A stretch of DNA of 64,000 nt. Source: Albula goreensis (lineage: Eukaryota > Chordata > Actinopteri > Albuliformes > Albulidae). A model generated the notes under the pieces. It did not search any database and was not told the origin of the DNA. It was given only the letters and a program-made list of their open reading frames with translations. Positions 1-10,948 of this stretch are shown one piece after another. Numbering within the stretch: position 1 is the first letter of the stretch; every line of letters begins with the position of its first letter. The position numbers and the translations under genes are program-made. The stretch covers positions 310,001 through 374,000 of the forward strand of contig CM040746.1 in the NCBI GenBank assembly GCA_022829145.1. Reading direction: 5' to 3'.

Positions 1-570
1 AAGCGGCCAGTGCACGAAAGTTGATGGCGAAGTCGGAGACTGAACCCCTTCCTGACGAACCTGGAGCAGTTCTTGCGCCGCCTCATGACCACTTCGGGAC
101 CGATCAAACACTTTCCTCATTTCTTCACAGAAGGTGGGGTAAGTGGAGCAGACAGGTGAGTGAGCGTCCCAGACCGCCGTCCCCCATTCTCTGGCACGAC
201 CGGAGAGGAGTGTGATGATGTAGGCAATCTTCGATCTGTCTGTGGGAAACCTGGAGGGCTGTAGCTCAAAGACCAGGGAGCACTGAGAGAGGAAGGAGCG
301 GCAGGTCCTTGGCTCTCCGCGAGGTCTCAGGAGGTGGCAACTGGGGTTCTCTTTCAGGTGGGGAAGCGACGGGCAGGGATGGGGGAGTCGGGTCAGCGGA
401 AGCTGTTCGGGTCGGTCGGAGCAGTTGAAGCTGGTCGAACAGGTTGTTAAGGCTGACAGCCAAACCCTCAGGGTTGCATGAACAGTGTTCAGCTGGGACT
501 GATGCCTGCCGAGAGCAACCCCTTGCTGGTCCAAAAGGGCCTGATACTGGCTGCAGTCTGCTGGATCCAT
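1..570 (-). pseudogene. Ty3/Gypsy LTR retrotransposon gag remnant (5' part)
   Basis: Read on the minus strand, the segment starts at an ATG (570-568) just inside the LTR, with MDPADCSQYQALLDQQG as first residues. It continues through the typical gag core of fish Ty3/Gypsy elements, seen as FPTDRSKIAYIITLLSGRA, then EEMRKVFDRSRSGHEAA and GRGSVSDFAINFRALAA. These parts lie in different frames: the proline-rich N-terminal piece (463-266) shifts frame before the core, and another shift follows near position 70. The coding sequence is therefore broken. It runs off the left edge, so protease and polymerase are not seen. Gag is the structural protein of the retrotransposon particle. The element is a remnant next to NLR-1 and has no evident link to it. 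Confidence 0.75.
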
Positions 571-587
571 TCTTGGCGAGTTCGTAC

Positions 588-1124
588 TGTCAGAACTCAG
601 AGGGACCCAAGCGCAGACGAAGATACGTAATAAACCAGGGTTTATTGAGCAGCCAAAAACAAAGTCCACAAATCCAAAATCAAAGTCGTGAATCAGGCAG
701 AGGTCAAAACCAGAGAGACTCGGCAAAAGTACAGAAACACAATCCAGGGTGGTAGTCAAAAACAGGCAAAGAGTTCGTAACAGGCAGGCTCAGCAAAGGT
801 ACAAAATCACAAGGCGAAGAATCAAAACCAAAAAACAGACAGGGTAATAACAGGCAGGCAGATCAGAAACAGAAAGGCTTGTAGCGCAACAGGTACTAAA
901 CACACTGAGACGAACTCGCACAGAACACACACAAGACAGGGTTTAAATGCACAGACTAACGAGCCAACGAGACACAGGTGCACAATAGGGCAGGTGAAAC
1001 AAATGGGTAATCAAACAGGAAGGTAACAAGGAGGGCGGGGCAGACACAAGGGGGAATGAAAACAAAAGCACATGGACAGGGAAAAACAAAAACAAAAACA
1101 CAGCATCAGACAGTATTACTGACA
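588..1124 (-). mobile_element. LTR of the Ty3/Gypsy element
   Basis: The segment starts TGTCAG and ends CTGACA, the short inverted termini of an LTR, and abuts the gag remnant. On the minus strand two AATAAA-type signals sit near the gag-proximal end, as expected for the R region of a 5' LTR in this orientation. The interior is A-rich with many AAAACA runs. No convincing tRNA primer-binding site is visible in the 17 bases between LTR and gag ATG. The partner LTR lies outside the window, so the 537-bp length rests on the terminal repeats alone. Confidence 0.6.
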
Positions 1125-1597
1125 GCAGGGTTAGAGCTGCAGTAAGAGGATGAGGTTAACTGTGAACTCTTTCTCCATGTGCTATGAGTTACAACTGCTG
1201 TAAGAGGATGAAGGTTCCTGGAAGGTTTCTCCCCTTATGCAGTGAGTTAGAGCTGCAATAAGAGGATGAGGTTAACTGTGAACTCTCTCTCCATGTGCCA
1301 TGAGTTACAACTGCTGTAAGAGGATGAAGGTACCTGGAAGGTTTCTCCCCTTATGCAGTGAGTTAGAGCTGCAATAAGAGGATGAGGTTAACTAGAAGCT
1401 CAGTCTACATGTGCTGTGAGTTAGAGCTGCAGTAAGAGGATGAGGTTAACTGGAAGCTCTGTCTCCATGTGCTGTGAGTTAGAGCTGCAATAAGAGGATG
1501 AGGTTAACTGGAAGCTCAGTCTCTATGTGCTGTGAGTTAGAGCTGCAGTAAGAGGATGAGGTTAAGTAGAAGTTCTGTCTCCATGTTATCTTTACAG

Positions 1598-1708
1598 GGT
1601 CCTGGTGGAGAGAGCAGGGTCACCTGTACCCAGCTGTGCGTCAATGAAGAGTGACAGATCAATGGACCGTCCACCTGTACTGAAAAGAGAATCCACAGCT
1701 GAGCCAGG
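1598..1708 (+). CDS. NLR-1 N-terminal repeat exon, copy 1
   Basis: A 111-bp exon lies between acceptor TTTACAG and donor GTAATT. It is phase 1 at both ends, so copies can be added or skipped without changing frame. The translation contains SPVPSCASMKSDRSMDRPP, the recurrent Ser/Cys/Met motif (SPxPSCxSMKSDxSMxxP) found in multiple copies at the N-terminus of fish NLRC3-like proteins, ahead of the pyrin or NACHT part. The motif has no established enzymatic role and is probably a flexible N-terminal segment. Copies 2, 3 and 5 are nearly identical. The true first exon of the gene is not identified. Confidence 0.75.
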
Positions 1709-2682
1709 GTAATTAAAAACATTATTTAATGACACTTTAGTTGTACCTCACTCTCACTGGCAAAAGTTTGGTGTAGGTGGGGCAGGAGCACAGCTTCGCG
1801 CTTGAGGGCTGTCGTGGGCCTGGAAGGGGGATCAAACATCAGATCTTAGAAAGCCTTACCTTTTTTGCATGACTACAAAATGCTTTATCATATTCCCAAT
1901 TGTTCACACATCAGAGGATTGCAGCCTTGTCAAAATCTTAATTGTGTGTACCACTCATTAACAAATGTTTTGATGTGAAACAAGCTGTGACTGTATTTGG
2001 CATCAACTAGCATAAACCTGATATTTTCAAATTTGCATCTATACTTTCTGATGTGAATGTAAAAATCTGTTTCTGCATTTGTTGTGTAACACAGCTGCAA
2101 TAATAGGGATGACGTTAACTGGAAGCTCTGTCTCCATGTGCTGTGAGTTACCTTGCGCTCACACTGATAGTAACAACAAGCCACAAGGTGGCTGGAAGTC
2201 ATTAATTTCCAATGGTTGCTGGGCTACACTGAGAGACATGGTGCAACTAGTCACAATTTGTAATATCTATTAGTATATACATTTTTTGTAGAAAATTGAT
2301 GCATCTCCTGTCGATATATTTGTAGCCCACTTCCTCAAAACTATGTTAGCAATGCCCACAAGCAATCTGCAAGCTACAGCTAGGCATCAGCGACAAACCG
2401 ACTTGGTGACACGCAGCGACAAAGACGCTTCCAGTGTGAGTGCAGGGTTAGAGCTGCAGTAAGAGGATGAGGTTAACTGTGAGCTCTTTCTCCATGTGCT
2501 ATGAGTTACAACTGCTGTAAGAGGATGAAGGTACCTGGAAGGTTTGTCCCCTTATGCAGTGAGTTAGAGCTGCAATAAGAGGATGAGGTTGACTAGAAGC
2601 TCAGTCTACATGTGCTGTGAGTTAGATCTGCAGTAAGAGGATGAGGTTAACTAGAAGTTCTGTCTCCATGTTTTCTTTACAG

Positions 2683-2793
2683 GGTCCTGGTGGAGAGAGC
2701 AGGGTCACCTGTACCCAGCTGTGCATCAATGAAGAGCGACAGGTCAATGGACCGTCCACCTGTACTGAAAGGAGAATCCACAGCTGAGCCAGG
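2683..2793 (+). CDS. NLR-1 N-terminal repeat exon, copy 2
   Basis: The exon is 111 bp, acceptor TTTACAG and donor GTAATT, phase 1 at both ends. The motif reads SPVPSCASMKSDRSMDRPP and continues VLKGESTAEPG. It is open throughout. Intron sequence on both sides matches that around copies 1 and 3. Confidence 0.75.
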
Positions 2794-3293
2794 GTAATTA
2801 AAAACATTATTTACATGACATTTTCGTTGTACCTCACTCTCACTGGCAAAAGTTTGGTGTAGGTGGGGCAGGAGCACCGCTTCGCGCTTGAGGGCTGTCG
2901 TAGGCCTGGAAGGGGGATCAAACCTCAGATCTTAGAAAGCCTTACCTATTTTGCATGACTACAAATGTTTTATCATATTCCAAATTGTTCACTCATCAGA
3001 AGATTGCAACCTTGTCAAAATCGTAATTGTGTGTACCACTCTTTCAAAAATGTTTTGATGTGAAATAAGCTGTGACTGTGTTTGGCATCAACTAGCATAA
3101 ACCTGATATTTTCAATTTTGCATCTATACTTTCTGATGTGAATTTAAAAATCTGTTTCTTCATTTCTTGTGCATCACAGCTGCAGTAACAGGGATGAGGT
3201 TAACTGGAAGCTCTGTCTCCATGTGCTGTGAGTTAGAGCTGCAGTAAGAGGATGAGGTTAACTAGAAGTTCTGTCTCCATGTTTTCTTTACAG

Positions 3294-3404
3294 GGTCCAG
3301 GTGGAGAGAGCAGGGTCACCTGTACCCAGCTGTTCGTCAATGAAGAGTGACAGGTCAATGGACCGTCCACCTGTACTGAAAGGAGAATCCACAGCTGAGC
3401 CAGG
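3294..3404 (+). CDS. NLR-1 N-terminal repeat exon, copy 3
   Basis: A 111-bp phase 1-1 exon, open, only 611 bp after copy 2, so the intervening unit lacks the CAACAAGCCACAAGGTGGCT block. Compared with the others it has GTCCAGGTGG for GTCCTGGTGG near the 5' end and TGTTCGTCA for TGTGCGTCA, giving SPVPSCSSMKSDRSMDRPP. Confidence 0.75.
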
Positions 3405-4385
3405 GTAATTAAAAACATTATTTACATGACATTTTCGTTGTACCTCACTTTCACTGGCTAAAGTTTGGTGTAGGTGGGGCAGGAGCACCGCTTCGCGCTT
3501 GAGGGCTGTCGTAGGCCTGGAAGGGGGATCAAACCTCAGATCTTAGAAAGCCTTACCTATTTTGCATGACTACAAAATGCTTTATCATATTCCAAATTGT
3601 TCACACATCAGAAGATTGCAACCTTGTCAAAATCATAATTGTGTGTACCACTCTTTCAAAAATGTTTTGATGTGAAATAAGCTGTGACTGTGTTTGGCAT
3701 CAACTAGCATAAACCTGATATTTTCAATTTTGCATCTATACTTTCTGATGTGAATGTAGAAATCTGTTTCTGCATTTGTTGTGTAACAGCTGCAATAATA
3801 GGGATGGGGTTAACTGGAAGCTCTGTCTCCATGTGCTGTGAGTTACCTTGCGCTCACACTGATAGCAACAACAAGCCACAAGGTGGCTGGAAGTCATTCA
3901 TTTCCAATGGTTGCTGGGCTACACTGAGAGACATGGTGCAACTAGTCACAATTTGTAATATCTATTAGTATATACATTTTTTGTAGAAAATTGATGCATC
4001 TCCTGTCGATATATTTGTAGCCCACTTCCTCAAAACTATGTTAGCAATGCCCACAAGCAATCTGCAAGATACAGCTAGACATCAGCAACAAACCGACTTG
4101 GTGACACGCAGCGACAAAGACGCTTCCAGTGTGAGTGCAGGGTCAGAGCTGCAGTAAGAGGATGAGGTTAACTGTGAAGCTCTGTCTCCATGTGCTATGA
4201 GTTAGAGCTGCAGTAAGAGGATGAAGGTACCTGGAAGGTTTCTCCCCTTATGCAGTGAGTTAGAGCTGCAATAAGAGGATGAGGTTAACTAGAAGCTCAG
4301 TCTCCAGTTGTGCTGTGAGTTAGAGCTGCAGTAAGAGGATGAGAGTTAACTAAGAGGAAGTTCTGTCTCCATGTTTTCTTTACAG

Positions 4386-4495
4386 GGTCCTGGTGGAGAG
4401 AGCAGGTCACCTGTACCCAGCTGTGCATCAATGAAGAGTGACAGGTCAATGGACCGTCCACCTGTACTGAAAGGAGAATCCACAGCTGAGCCAGG
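4386..4495 (+). pseudogene. NLR-1 N-terminal repeat exon, copy 4 (frameshifted)
   Basis: The exon has the same acceptor and donor as the other copies but is 110 bp. The run AGCAGGGTCACC of the other copies is AGCAGGTCACC here, a one-base loss that breaks the frame. Because the exon is symmetric in phase, skipping it would leave the transcript in frame. The flanking introns also carry more small indels than the other units, which could reflect decay or local assembly error. Confidence 0.65.
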
Positions 4496-5140
4496 GTAAT
4501 TAAAAACATTATTTACATGACATTTTCGTTGTACCTCACTCTCACTGGCAAAAGTTTGGTGTAGTGTGGGGCAGGAGGCTTCACGCTTGAGGGCTGTTGT
4601 GGGCCTGGAAGGGGGATCAAACCTCAGATCTTAGAAAGCCTTACCTATTTTGCATGACTACAAAATGTTTTATCATATTCCAAATTGTTCACATCATCAG
4701 TCAAAAGATTGTACAACTCTTTAACAAATGTTTTTGAAATCAAGCTGTAATTGTGTGCATACCACTATACTTTCAAAATGTTTTGATGTGAAATGCAATA
4801 AAGGGCTGTGAGCTCTGTCTCCATAAAAAGGTGTTTGCGCTCACATCAACTAGCATAAACCTGATGAGAGACATGGTGCAAGTAGTCACAATTTTTGCAT
4901 CTATACTTTCTGATGTGAATTTCAAAATCTGTTTGCCTCCACAAGCAATTCATTGCCAGCAAGACATCTTGGTGCATCACAGCAGTGTGAGTGCAGTAAG
5001 AGGATGAGGTTAACTGCTATGAGTTACAAGCTCTGTCTCCCATGTGCAATAAGAGGATGAGGTTTAGAGCTGCTGTGAGTTAGAGCTGCAGTAAGAGGAT
5101 GAGGTTAACTGGAAGTTCTGTCTCCATGTTTTCTTTACAG

Positions 5141-5251
5141 GGTCCTGGTGGAGAGAGCAGGGTCACCTGTACCCAGCTGTGCGTCAATGAAGAGTGACAG
5201 ATCAATGGACCGTCCACCTGTACTGAAAGGAGAATCCACAGCTGGGCCAGG
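5141..5251 (+). CDS. NLR-1 N-terminal repeat exon, copy 5
   Basis: A 111-bp phase 1-1 exon, open, with SPVPSCASMKSDRSMDRPP. Near the 3' end GCTGGGCCAGG replaces GCTGAGCCAGG, so EPG becomes GPG. Acceptor TTTACAG and donor GTAATT are retained. Confidence 0.75.
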
Positions 5252-6636
5252 GTAATTAAAAACATTATTATTTACATGACATTTTCGCTGTACCTCACTT
5301 TCACTGGCTAAAGTTTGGTGTAGGTGGGGCAGGAGCACAGCTTCGCGCTTGAGGGCTGTCGTGGGCCTGGAAGGGGGATCAAACCTCAGATCTAAGAAAG
5401 CCTTACCTATTTTGCATGACTACAAAATGCTTTATCATATTCCAAATTGTTCACATATCATAGGATTGTAGCCTTGTCAAAATCGTAATTGTGTGTACCA
5501 CTCTTTAACAAATGTTTTGATGTGAAACAAGCTGTGACTGTATTTGGCATCAACTAGCATAAACCTGATATTTTCAATTTTGCATCTATACTTTCTGATG
5601 TGAATGTAAAAATCTGTTTCTGCATTTGTTGTGTAACAACTGCAATAATAGGGATGGGGTTAACTGGAAGCTCTGTCTCCATGTGCTGTGAGTTACCTTG
5701 CGCTCACACTGACAGCAACAACAAGCCACAAGGTGGCTGGAAGTCATTCATTTCCAATGGTTGCTGGGCTACACTGAGAGACATGGTGCAAGTAGTCACA
5801 ATTTGTAATATCTATTAGTATATACATTTTTTGTAGAAAATTGATGCATCTCCTGTCGATATATTTGTAGCCCACTTCCTCAAAACTATGTTAGTAATGC
5901 CCACAAGCAATCTGCAAGATACAGCTAGACATCAGCAACAAACCGACTTGGTGACACGCAGCGACAAAGACGCTTCCAGTGTGAGTGCAGGGTTAGAGCT
6001 GCAGTAAGAGGATGAGGTTAACTGGAAGCTCTTTCTCCATGTGCTATGAGTTACAACTGCTGTAAGAGGATGAAGGAACCTGACTTAGAGCTGCAGTAAG
6101 AGGATGAGATTCTCCCCTTATGCAGTGAGTTAGAGCTGCATGTAAGAGGATGAGGTTAACTAGAAGCTCAGTCTACATGTGCTGTGAGTTAGAGCTGCAG
6201 TAAGAGGATGAGGTTAACTGGAAGCTCTGTCTCCATGTGCTGTGAGCTGGAGCAGGAAGAGGATGAGGTTAACTGGAAGCTCTGTCTCCATGTGCTGTGA
6301 GCTGGAGCAGTAAGAGGATGAGGTTAACTGGAAGCTCTGTCTCCATGTGCTGTGAGCTGGAGCTGCAGGAAGAGGATGAGTTAACTGGAAGCTCTGTCTC
6401 CATGTGCTGTGAGCTGGAGCAGGAAGAGGATGAGGTTAACTGAAAGCTCTGTCTCCATGTGCTGTGAGCTGGAGCAGTAAGAGGATGAGGTTAACTGGAA
6501 GCTCTGTCTCCATGTGCTGTGACCTGGAGCAGTAAGAGGATGAGGTTAACTGGAAGCTCTGTCTCCATGTGCTGTGAGCTGGAGCAGGAAGAGGATGAGG
6601 TTAACTGGAAGTTCTGTCTCCAAGTTTTATTCACAG

Positions 6637-6759
6637 GGTCCAGATGAAGAGATCAGGGCCTTCTTCACCCAGTTGTCTGCCAAAGAAGAAGTGCAGGTCC
6701 AGGGATCCACCTGTCCAGTTAAGACGAGAATCCACAGCTGATCCAAGGGAATTAAACAG
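6637..6759 (+). CDS. NLR-1 N-terminal repeat exon, copy 6 (divergent, extended donor)
   Basis: This is the most divergent copy. Its translation contains SGPSSPSCLPKKKCRSRDPP and then RRESTADPRELN. The donor used by the other copies (AGG/GTAATT) has become AGGGAATT and cannot splice. The next GT, in AAACAG/GTTGAT, lies 12 bp further and adds four codons, giving a 123-bp exon that still keeps phase 1 at both ends. Divergence suggests an older copy, outside the recent amplification of copies 1-5. Exon boundaries are inferred from splice sites and homology, with no transcript to confirm them. Confidence 0.6.
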
Positions 6760-8130
6760 GTTGATATTTACATTTTGTTTCATTGTACCTCACTCTCACT
6801 GTGAGCAAGCTGGTGTTTGTGTGCCAGGGGGACAGCTTGGGGGTTGAAGGCTGCACTGGGTCTGGCAGGCAGCCCCAGCCTCAGGCCTTATAGCTTAATT
6901 TTACTACATTGCAAAGGAATTTCATTAAAAAATTTTTATCATAAGATCATTCTAAATACAAGAGAGGATAACATTTCTATTTATTGTAAACTAATATTAA
7001 ACTATCATTAAAATGTTCTCAGTTTTGAAAGTACATTTGCACTTATAAACTGTGCTTTGAATTAGCTCTGCAATAAGAGGATGAGGTTAACTGGAAGCTC
7101 TGTTTTCATATTGTCCTCGTAGGGATCCAAGAGTGTGAACTGAAAGAGAAGAGTCCATTTGTGGTGAGATATCATATATATTCCATGTTGTTATGCTTTA
7201 TGGAAGGGCTTTGTTTCTCTAATAATTGTTCTTGGGTTTATTCCTTTTGCTATTTCTACTGTTAGCTTCTGTCATTTTTATTTTCTGAGAGTGAAAGTAT
7301 TCAGAATTTGTTTGCACTTATCAGCTACCAGTATGCAGTTGTAAATTTGTGTACATACATTAGTTGACATGATTGTTTTATTTGTAGGTGAAAACAATCA
7401 ATCAATCAAACTTTATTTTGGGAGGTTTTTCTTTGAGCAAAGCGTAACAACAAAAATAAAAATCATTAGAAACAAAATAATAAAACTGCTTAAAATATTA
7501 TAAGGTCAGGGTAGCAGTGAAGTGAAGAGTCTGTAACTGTGTAAATTAAGCATATTATTGCAGATGGGATGAAGGAGAACTTGCACAGGCGTCTTTAAAG
7601 GTGGTCTGCTGAGTGCCAGTGATCTTTCTGGACACCTGTACCATTGTGTGGGGTTTTTGTTTGACTCTTGGGTTTTTAAACCAGGCCAGGTGAAGGTCTG
7701 GATTTTCTTTTTAAAAGACTTAATGCAGTGAGATTTTTATAGTTGTTCTGTGTATTTATGAAAACACAGCTTGACCTGTAGTGAATGTACAACTCCTCAT
7801 CCTGGAGCAGGCTGATGATGACAGAAATGCATCCTTGAGGAGAGCCTGTGGACAAGGGCCATCATCTTTAAGAATGACATGATCCCATGATCCCATTCCC
7901 CCTCTTCTGAGAATGACATGATCTGAGAATTGAGAACATGATAAACCCATTCTCACCTTCAATCTGTTAAACATTCAGGGCTGGCCACTGACACGTATGT
8001 CCAGGTTAAAATGAATGAACTGTTTTTGCTGAAGTATGTTGCGGCATTGTGTTAAAAGCAGAATAAAAATAAACACATGAAACACATGTATGTGCTTTAG
8101 CCCATAAGGATGCTCTTGTAGGAAGTTGAG
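6760..8130 (+). other. NLR-1 intron, mostly unassigned
   Basis: No confident exon is seen. A weak exon-like stretch at 7127-7169 sits between TCCTCGTAG and GTGAGATAT, but the phase continuing from copy 6 meets TGA at once. CAATCAATCAATCAAAC followed by TTTATTTTG near 7390-7425 resembles the simple-repeat tail of fish retroposons. Confidence 0.4.
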
Positions 8131-9845
8131 TAGGTTCACTGTGGCATCTTCCACCCCTCTCTTAGGCCTTTAGCTAGACTGCATGGGTCACTGTGGCATC
8201 TTCCACCCTCTCTTAGGCCTTTAGCTAGACTGCATGGGTCACTGTGGCATCTTCCACCCCTCTCTTAGGCCTTTAGCTAGACTGCATGGGTCACTGTGGC
8301 ATCTTCCACCCCTCTCTTATGCCTTTAGCTAGACTGCATGGGTCACTGTGGCATCTTCCACCCCTCTCTTAGGCCTTTAGCTAGACTGCATGGGTCACTG
8401 TGGCATCTTCCACCCCTCTCTTAGGCCTTTAGCTAGACTGCATGGGTCACTGTGGCATCTTCCACCGATCTCTTAGGCCTTTAGCTAGACTGCATGGGTC
8501 ACTGTGGCATCTTCCACCCCTCTCTTAGGCCTTTAGCTAGACTGCATGGGTCACTGTGGCATCTTCCACCCCTCTCTTAGGCCTTTAGCTAGACTGCATG
8601 GGTCACTGTGGCATCTTCCACCGATCTCTTAGGCCTTTAGCTAGACTGCATGGGTCACTGTGGCATCTTCCACCCCTCTCTTAGGCCTTTAGCTAAACTG
8701 CATGGGTCACTGTGGCATCTTCCACCCCTCTCTTAGGCCTTTAGCTAGACTGCATGGGTCACTGTGGCATCTTCCACCCCTCTCTTAGGCCTTTAGCTAA
8801 ACTGCATGGGTCACTGTGGCATCTTCCACCCCTCTCTTAGGCCTTTAGCTAGACTGCATGGGTCACTGTGGCATCTTCCACCCTCTCTTTGGCCTTTAGC
8901 TAGACTGCATGGGTCACTGTGGCATCTTCCACCCCTCTCTTTGGCCTTTAGCTAGACTGCATGGGTCACTGTGGCATCTTCCACCCCTCTCTTTGGCCTT
9001 TAGCTAGACTGCATGGGTCACTGTGGCATCTTCCACCCCTCTCTTAGGCCTTTAGCTGGACTGCATGGGTCACTGTGGCATCTTCCACCCCTCTCTTAGG
9101 CCTTTAGCTGGACTGCATGGGTCACTGTGGCATCTTGCACCCCTCTCTTAGGCCTTTAGCTAGACTGCATGGGTCACTGTGGCATCTTCCACCCCTCTCT
9201 TAGGCCTTTAGCTAGACTGCATGGGTCACTGTGGCATCTTCCACCCCTCTCTTAGGCCTTTAGCTAGACTGCATGGGTCACTGTGGCATCTTCCACCCCT
9301 CTCTTAGGCCTTTAGCTAGACTGCATGGGTCACTGTGGCATCTTCCACCCCTCTCTTAGGCCTTTAGCTAGACTGCATGGGTCACTGTGGCATCTTCCAC
9401 CCTCTCTTAGGCCTTTAGCTAGACTGCATGGGTCACTGTGGCATCTTCCACCCTCTCTTAGGCCTTTAGCTAGACTGCATGGGTCACTGTGGCATCTTCC
9501 ACCCCTCTCTTAGGCCTTTAGCTAGACTGCATGGGTCACTGTGGCATCTTCCACCCCTCTCTTCGGCCTTTAGCTAGACTGCATGGGTCACTGTGGCATC
9601 TTCCACCCCTCTCTTAGGCCTTTAGCTAGACTGCATGGGTCACTGTGGCATCTTCCACCCCTCTCTTAGGCCTTTAGCTAGACTGCATGGGTCACTGTGG
9701 CATCTTCCACCTCTCTTAGGCCTTTAGCTAGACTGCATGGGTCACTGTGGCATCTTCCACCCCTCTCTTAGGCCTTTAGCTAGACTGCATGGGTCACTGT
9801 GGCATCTTCCACCCCTCATCTTCCACCCCTTAAGGCAAACTGCAT
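8131..9845 (+). repeat. 52-bp VNTR, about 33 copies
   Basis: Near-identical head-to-tail units of 52 bp, each containing GCATGGGTCACTGTGGCATC and an AGGCCT site. Variants recur in several units: ACCGATCTC for ACCCCTCTC, CTTTGG for CTTAGG, and AGCTGG or AGCTAA for AGCTAG. A few units are 1-2 bp shorter. Because 52 is not a multiple of three, ORFs through it are accidental. It lies in the intron between the N-terminal repeat exons and the pyrin exon. Copy number is estimated from span divided by unit length. Confidence 0.95.
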
Positions 9846-10259
9846 GGGGTGTAGTGAGTCCTTCACCATAATCAGCAGTTCTCTTTTAACAAGCTTTTCT
9901 AATCACTTCATGAGTGACTGTTCTGAAGTCATTTAGATCCCTTGGTAATCTTTTCTTGCCACCAGTGCAAAAGAAGACTGTTTGCATAGTTTTGGGACTC
10001 TTTGTTGCTCCAGTGACAGTCTGACTGTATAACAGGAAATATCACACAGCTGCTCTGCACATGACTTCAGCTATAGTTCTCATGGCATCCCACACTGCCT
10101 TCAGATCACTGCTGTTAAATTTATTCTTGACTTGTCCTTGTATTAAAGATTGGCCTAAAATAACAGGTGGCTAGCTGCATAGAGGGACTTAATCCAATGC
10201 TAGTATCCGTAGCATCATTAGTCCATTTAAATGGTTTCAGAAGGGTGAGTGGGTTGGTG
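9846..10259 (+). other. NLR-1 intron, nothing recognised
   Basis: AT-rich single-copy-looking sequence between the VNTR and the acceptor-derived minisatellite. No exon, RNA or element was recognised. Confidence 0.4.
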
Positions 10260-10948
10260 AAAGTGTAAAACTGTTTAGCTGAATGAAATGTGATCTTTTT
10301 ATATTGGATAACAGCACACCATGTGTTTCAGTCTCTCTGATACAGCACACCATGTGTTTCTTTCATTCACTCTGTTACAGTACACCTCTTTATGTGTTTA
10401 TTTCAGTCACTCTGATACAGCACAGCTCTTCATGTGTTCATTGCAGTCTCTTTGATACAGCACACCTCTTTATGTGTCTGTTTCAGTCTCTCTGATACAG
10501 TGCACCTCTTCATGTGTTTATTTCAGTATCTCCATAAAGCAAACCTCTTCATGTGTTTATTTCAGTCTCTCTGATACAGGACTCCTCTTCTTGTGTTTAT
10601 TTCCAGTCACTCTGATACAGTACACCTCTTTATGTGTTTATTTCAGTCACTCTGATACAGCACACTTCTTCATGTGTTTATTTCAGTCCCTCTGATACAG
10701 AACACCTCTTTATATGTTTATTTCAGTCTCTCTGATTCCTCTTCTTGTATTTATTTCAGCACTCTGATAACTCTTCATGTGTTTATTTCAGTCCCTTTCA
10801 GTCACTCCTTTATGTTTATTTCAGCTCTGTTACACATAACTCTTTGTGTTTTTTAATTCACGCCTCTTTGTCTCTCTGATACAGCACACCTCTTCATGTG
10901 TTTATTTTAGCCTCTGATACAGCAAACCTCTTCATGTGTTTATTTCAG
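10260..10948 (+). repeat. Minisatellite made of the intron 3' end before the pyrin exon
   Basis: Units of about 38-40 bp with the core CTCTGATACAGCACACCTCT then TTCATGTGTTTATTTCAGT are repeated about 17 times and become degenerate and shortened near 10730-10860. The last unit supplies the acceptor TTTATTTCAG of the pyrin exon, so each unit repeats a pyrimidine tract plus CAG. Long plus-strand ORFs here are a by-product of the repeats. Confidence 0.85.

Larger units (their letters stand above)
1125..6630 (+). repeat. 58-bp minisatellite within a higher-order array carrying NLR exon copies
   Basis: A unit of about 58 bp beginning GAGTTAGAGCTGCAGTAAGA recurs throughout, in pure runs at 1130-1560 and 6000-6610. 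It is the 3' part of the intron: before each small NLR exon the same unit runs directly into the pyrimidine tract and acceptor. The runs are embedded in larger units of about 1.7-1.85 kb. A block with CAACAAGCCACAAGGTGGCT recurs at about 2170, 3865 and 5720, and a block with ATTTTGCATGACTACAAA recurs after each of the first five exons. The array therefore grew both by short-unit slippage and by duplication of exon plus intron. Confidence 0.85.

Noticed and set aside
1537..5338. Minus-strand ORFs of 61-67 codons recurring with each array unit
   Set aside because: They are antisense to the N-terminal repeat exons, which have splice sites and the NLR motif on the plus strand.
7127..7169. Small exon between TCCTCGTAG and GTGAGATAT
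   Set aside because: The phase required by exon copy 6 gives an immediate TGA, and no family similarity was recognised.
9325..9513. Plus-strand ORF inside the 52-bp VNTR
   Set aside because: Unit length is not a multiple of three; the ORF only follows repeat sequence and breaks where units vary.
8131..9845. CRISPR-like direct repeat array
   Set aside because: Units are contiguous without unique spacers, and the sequence is vertebrate.
10283..10856. Three overlapping plus-strand ORFs before the pyrin exon
   Set aside because: They are translations of the acceptor-derived minisatellite with no domain.
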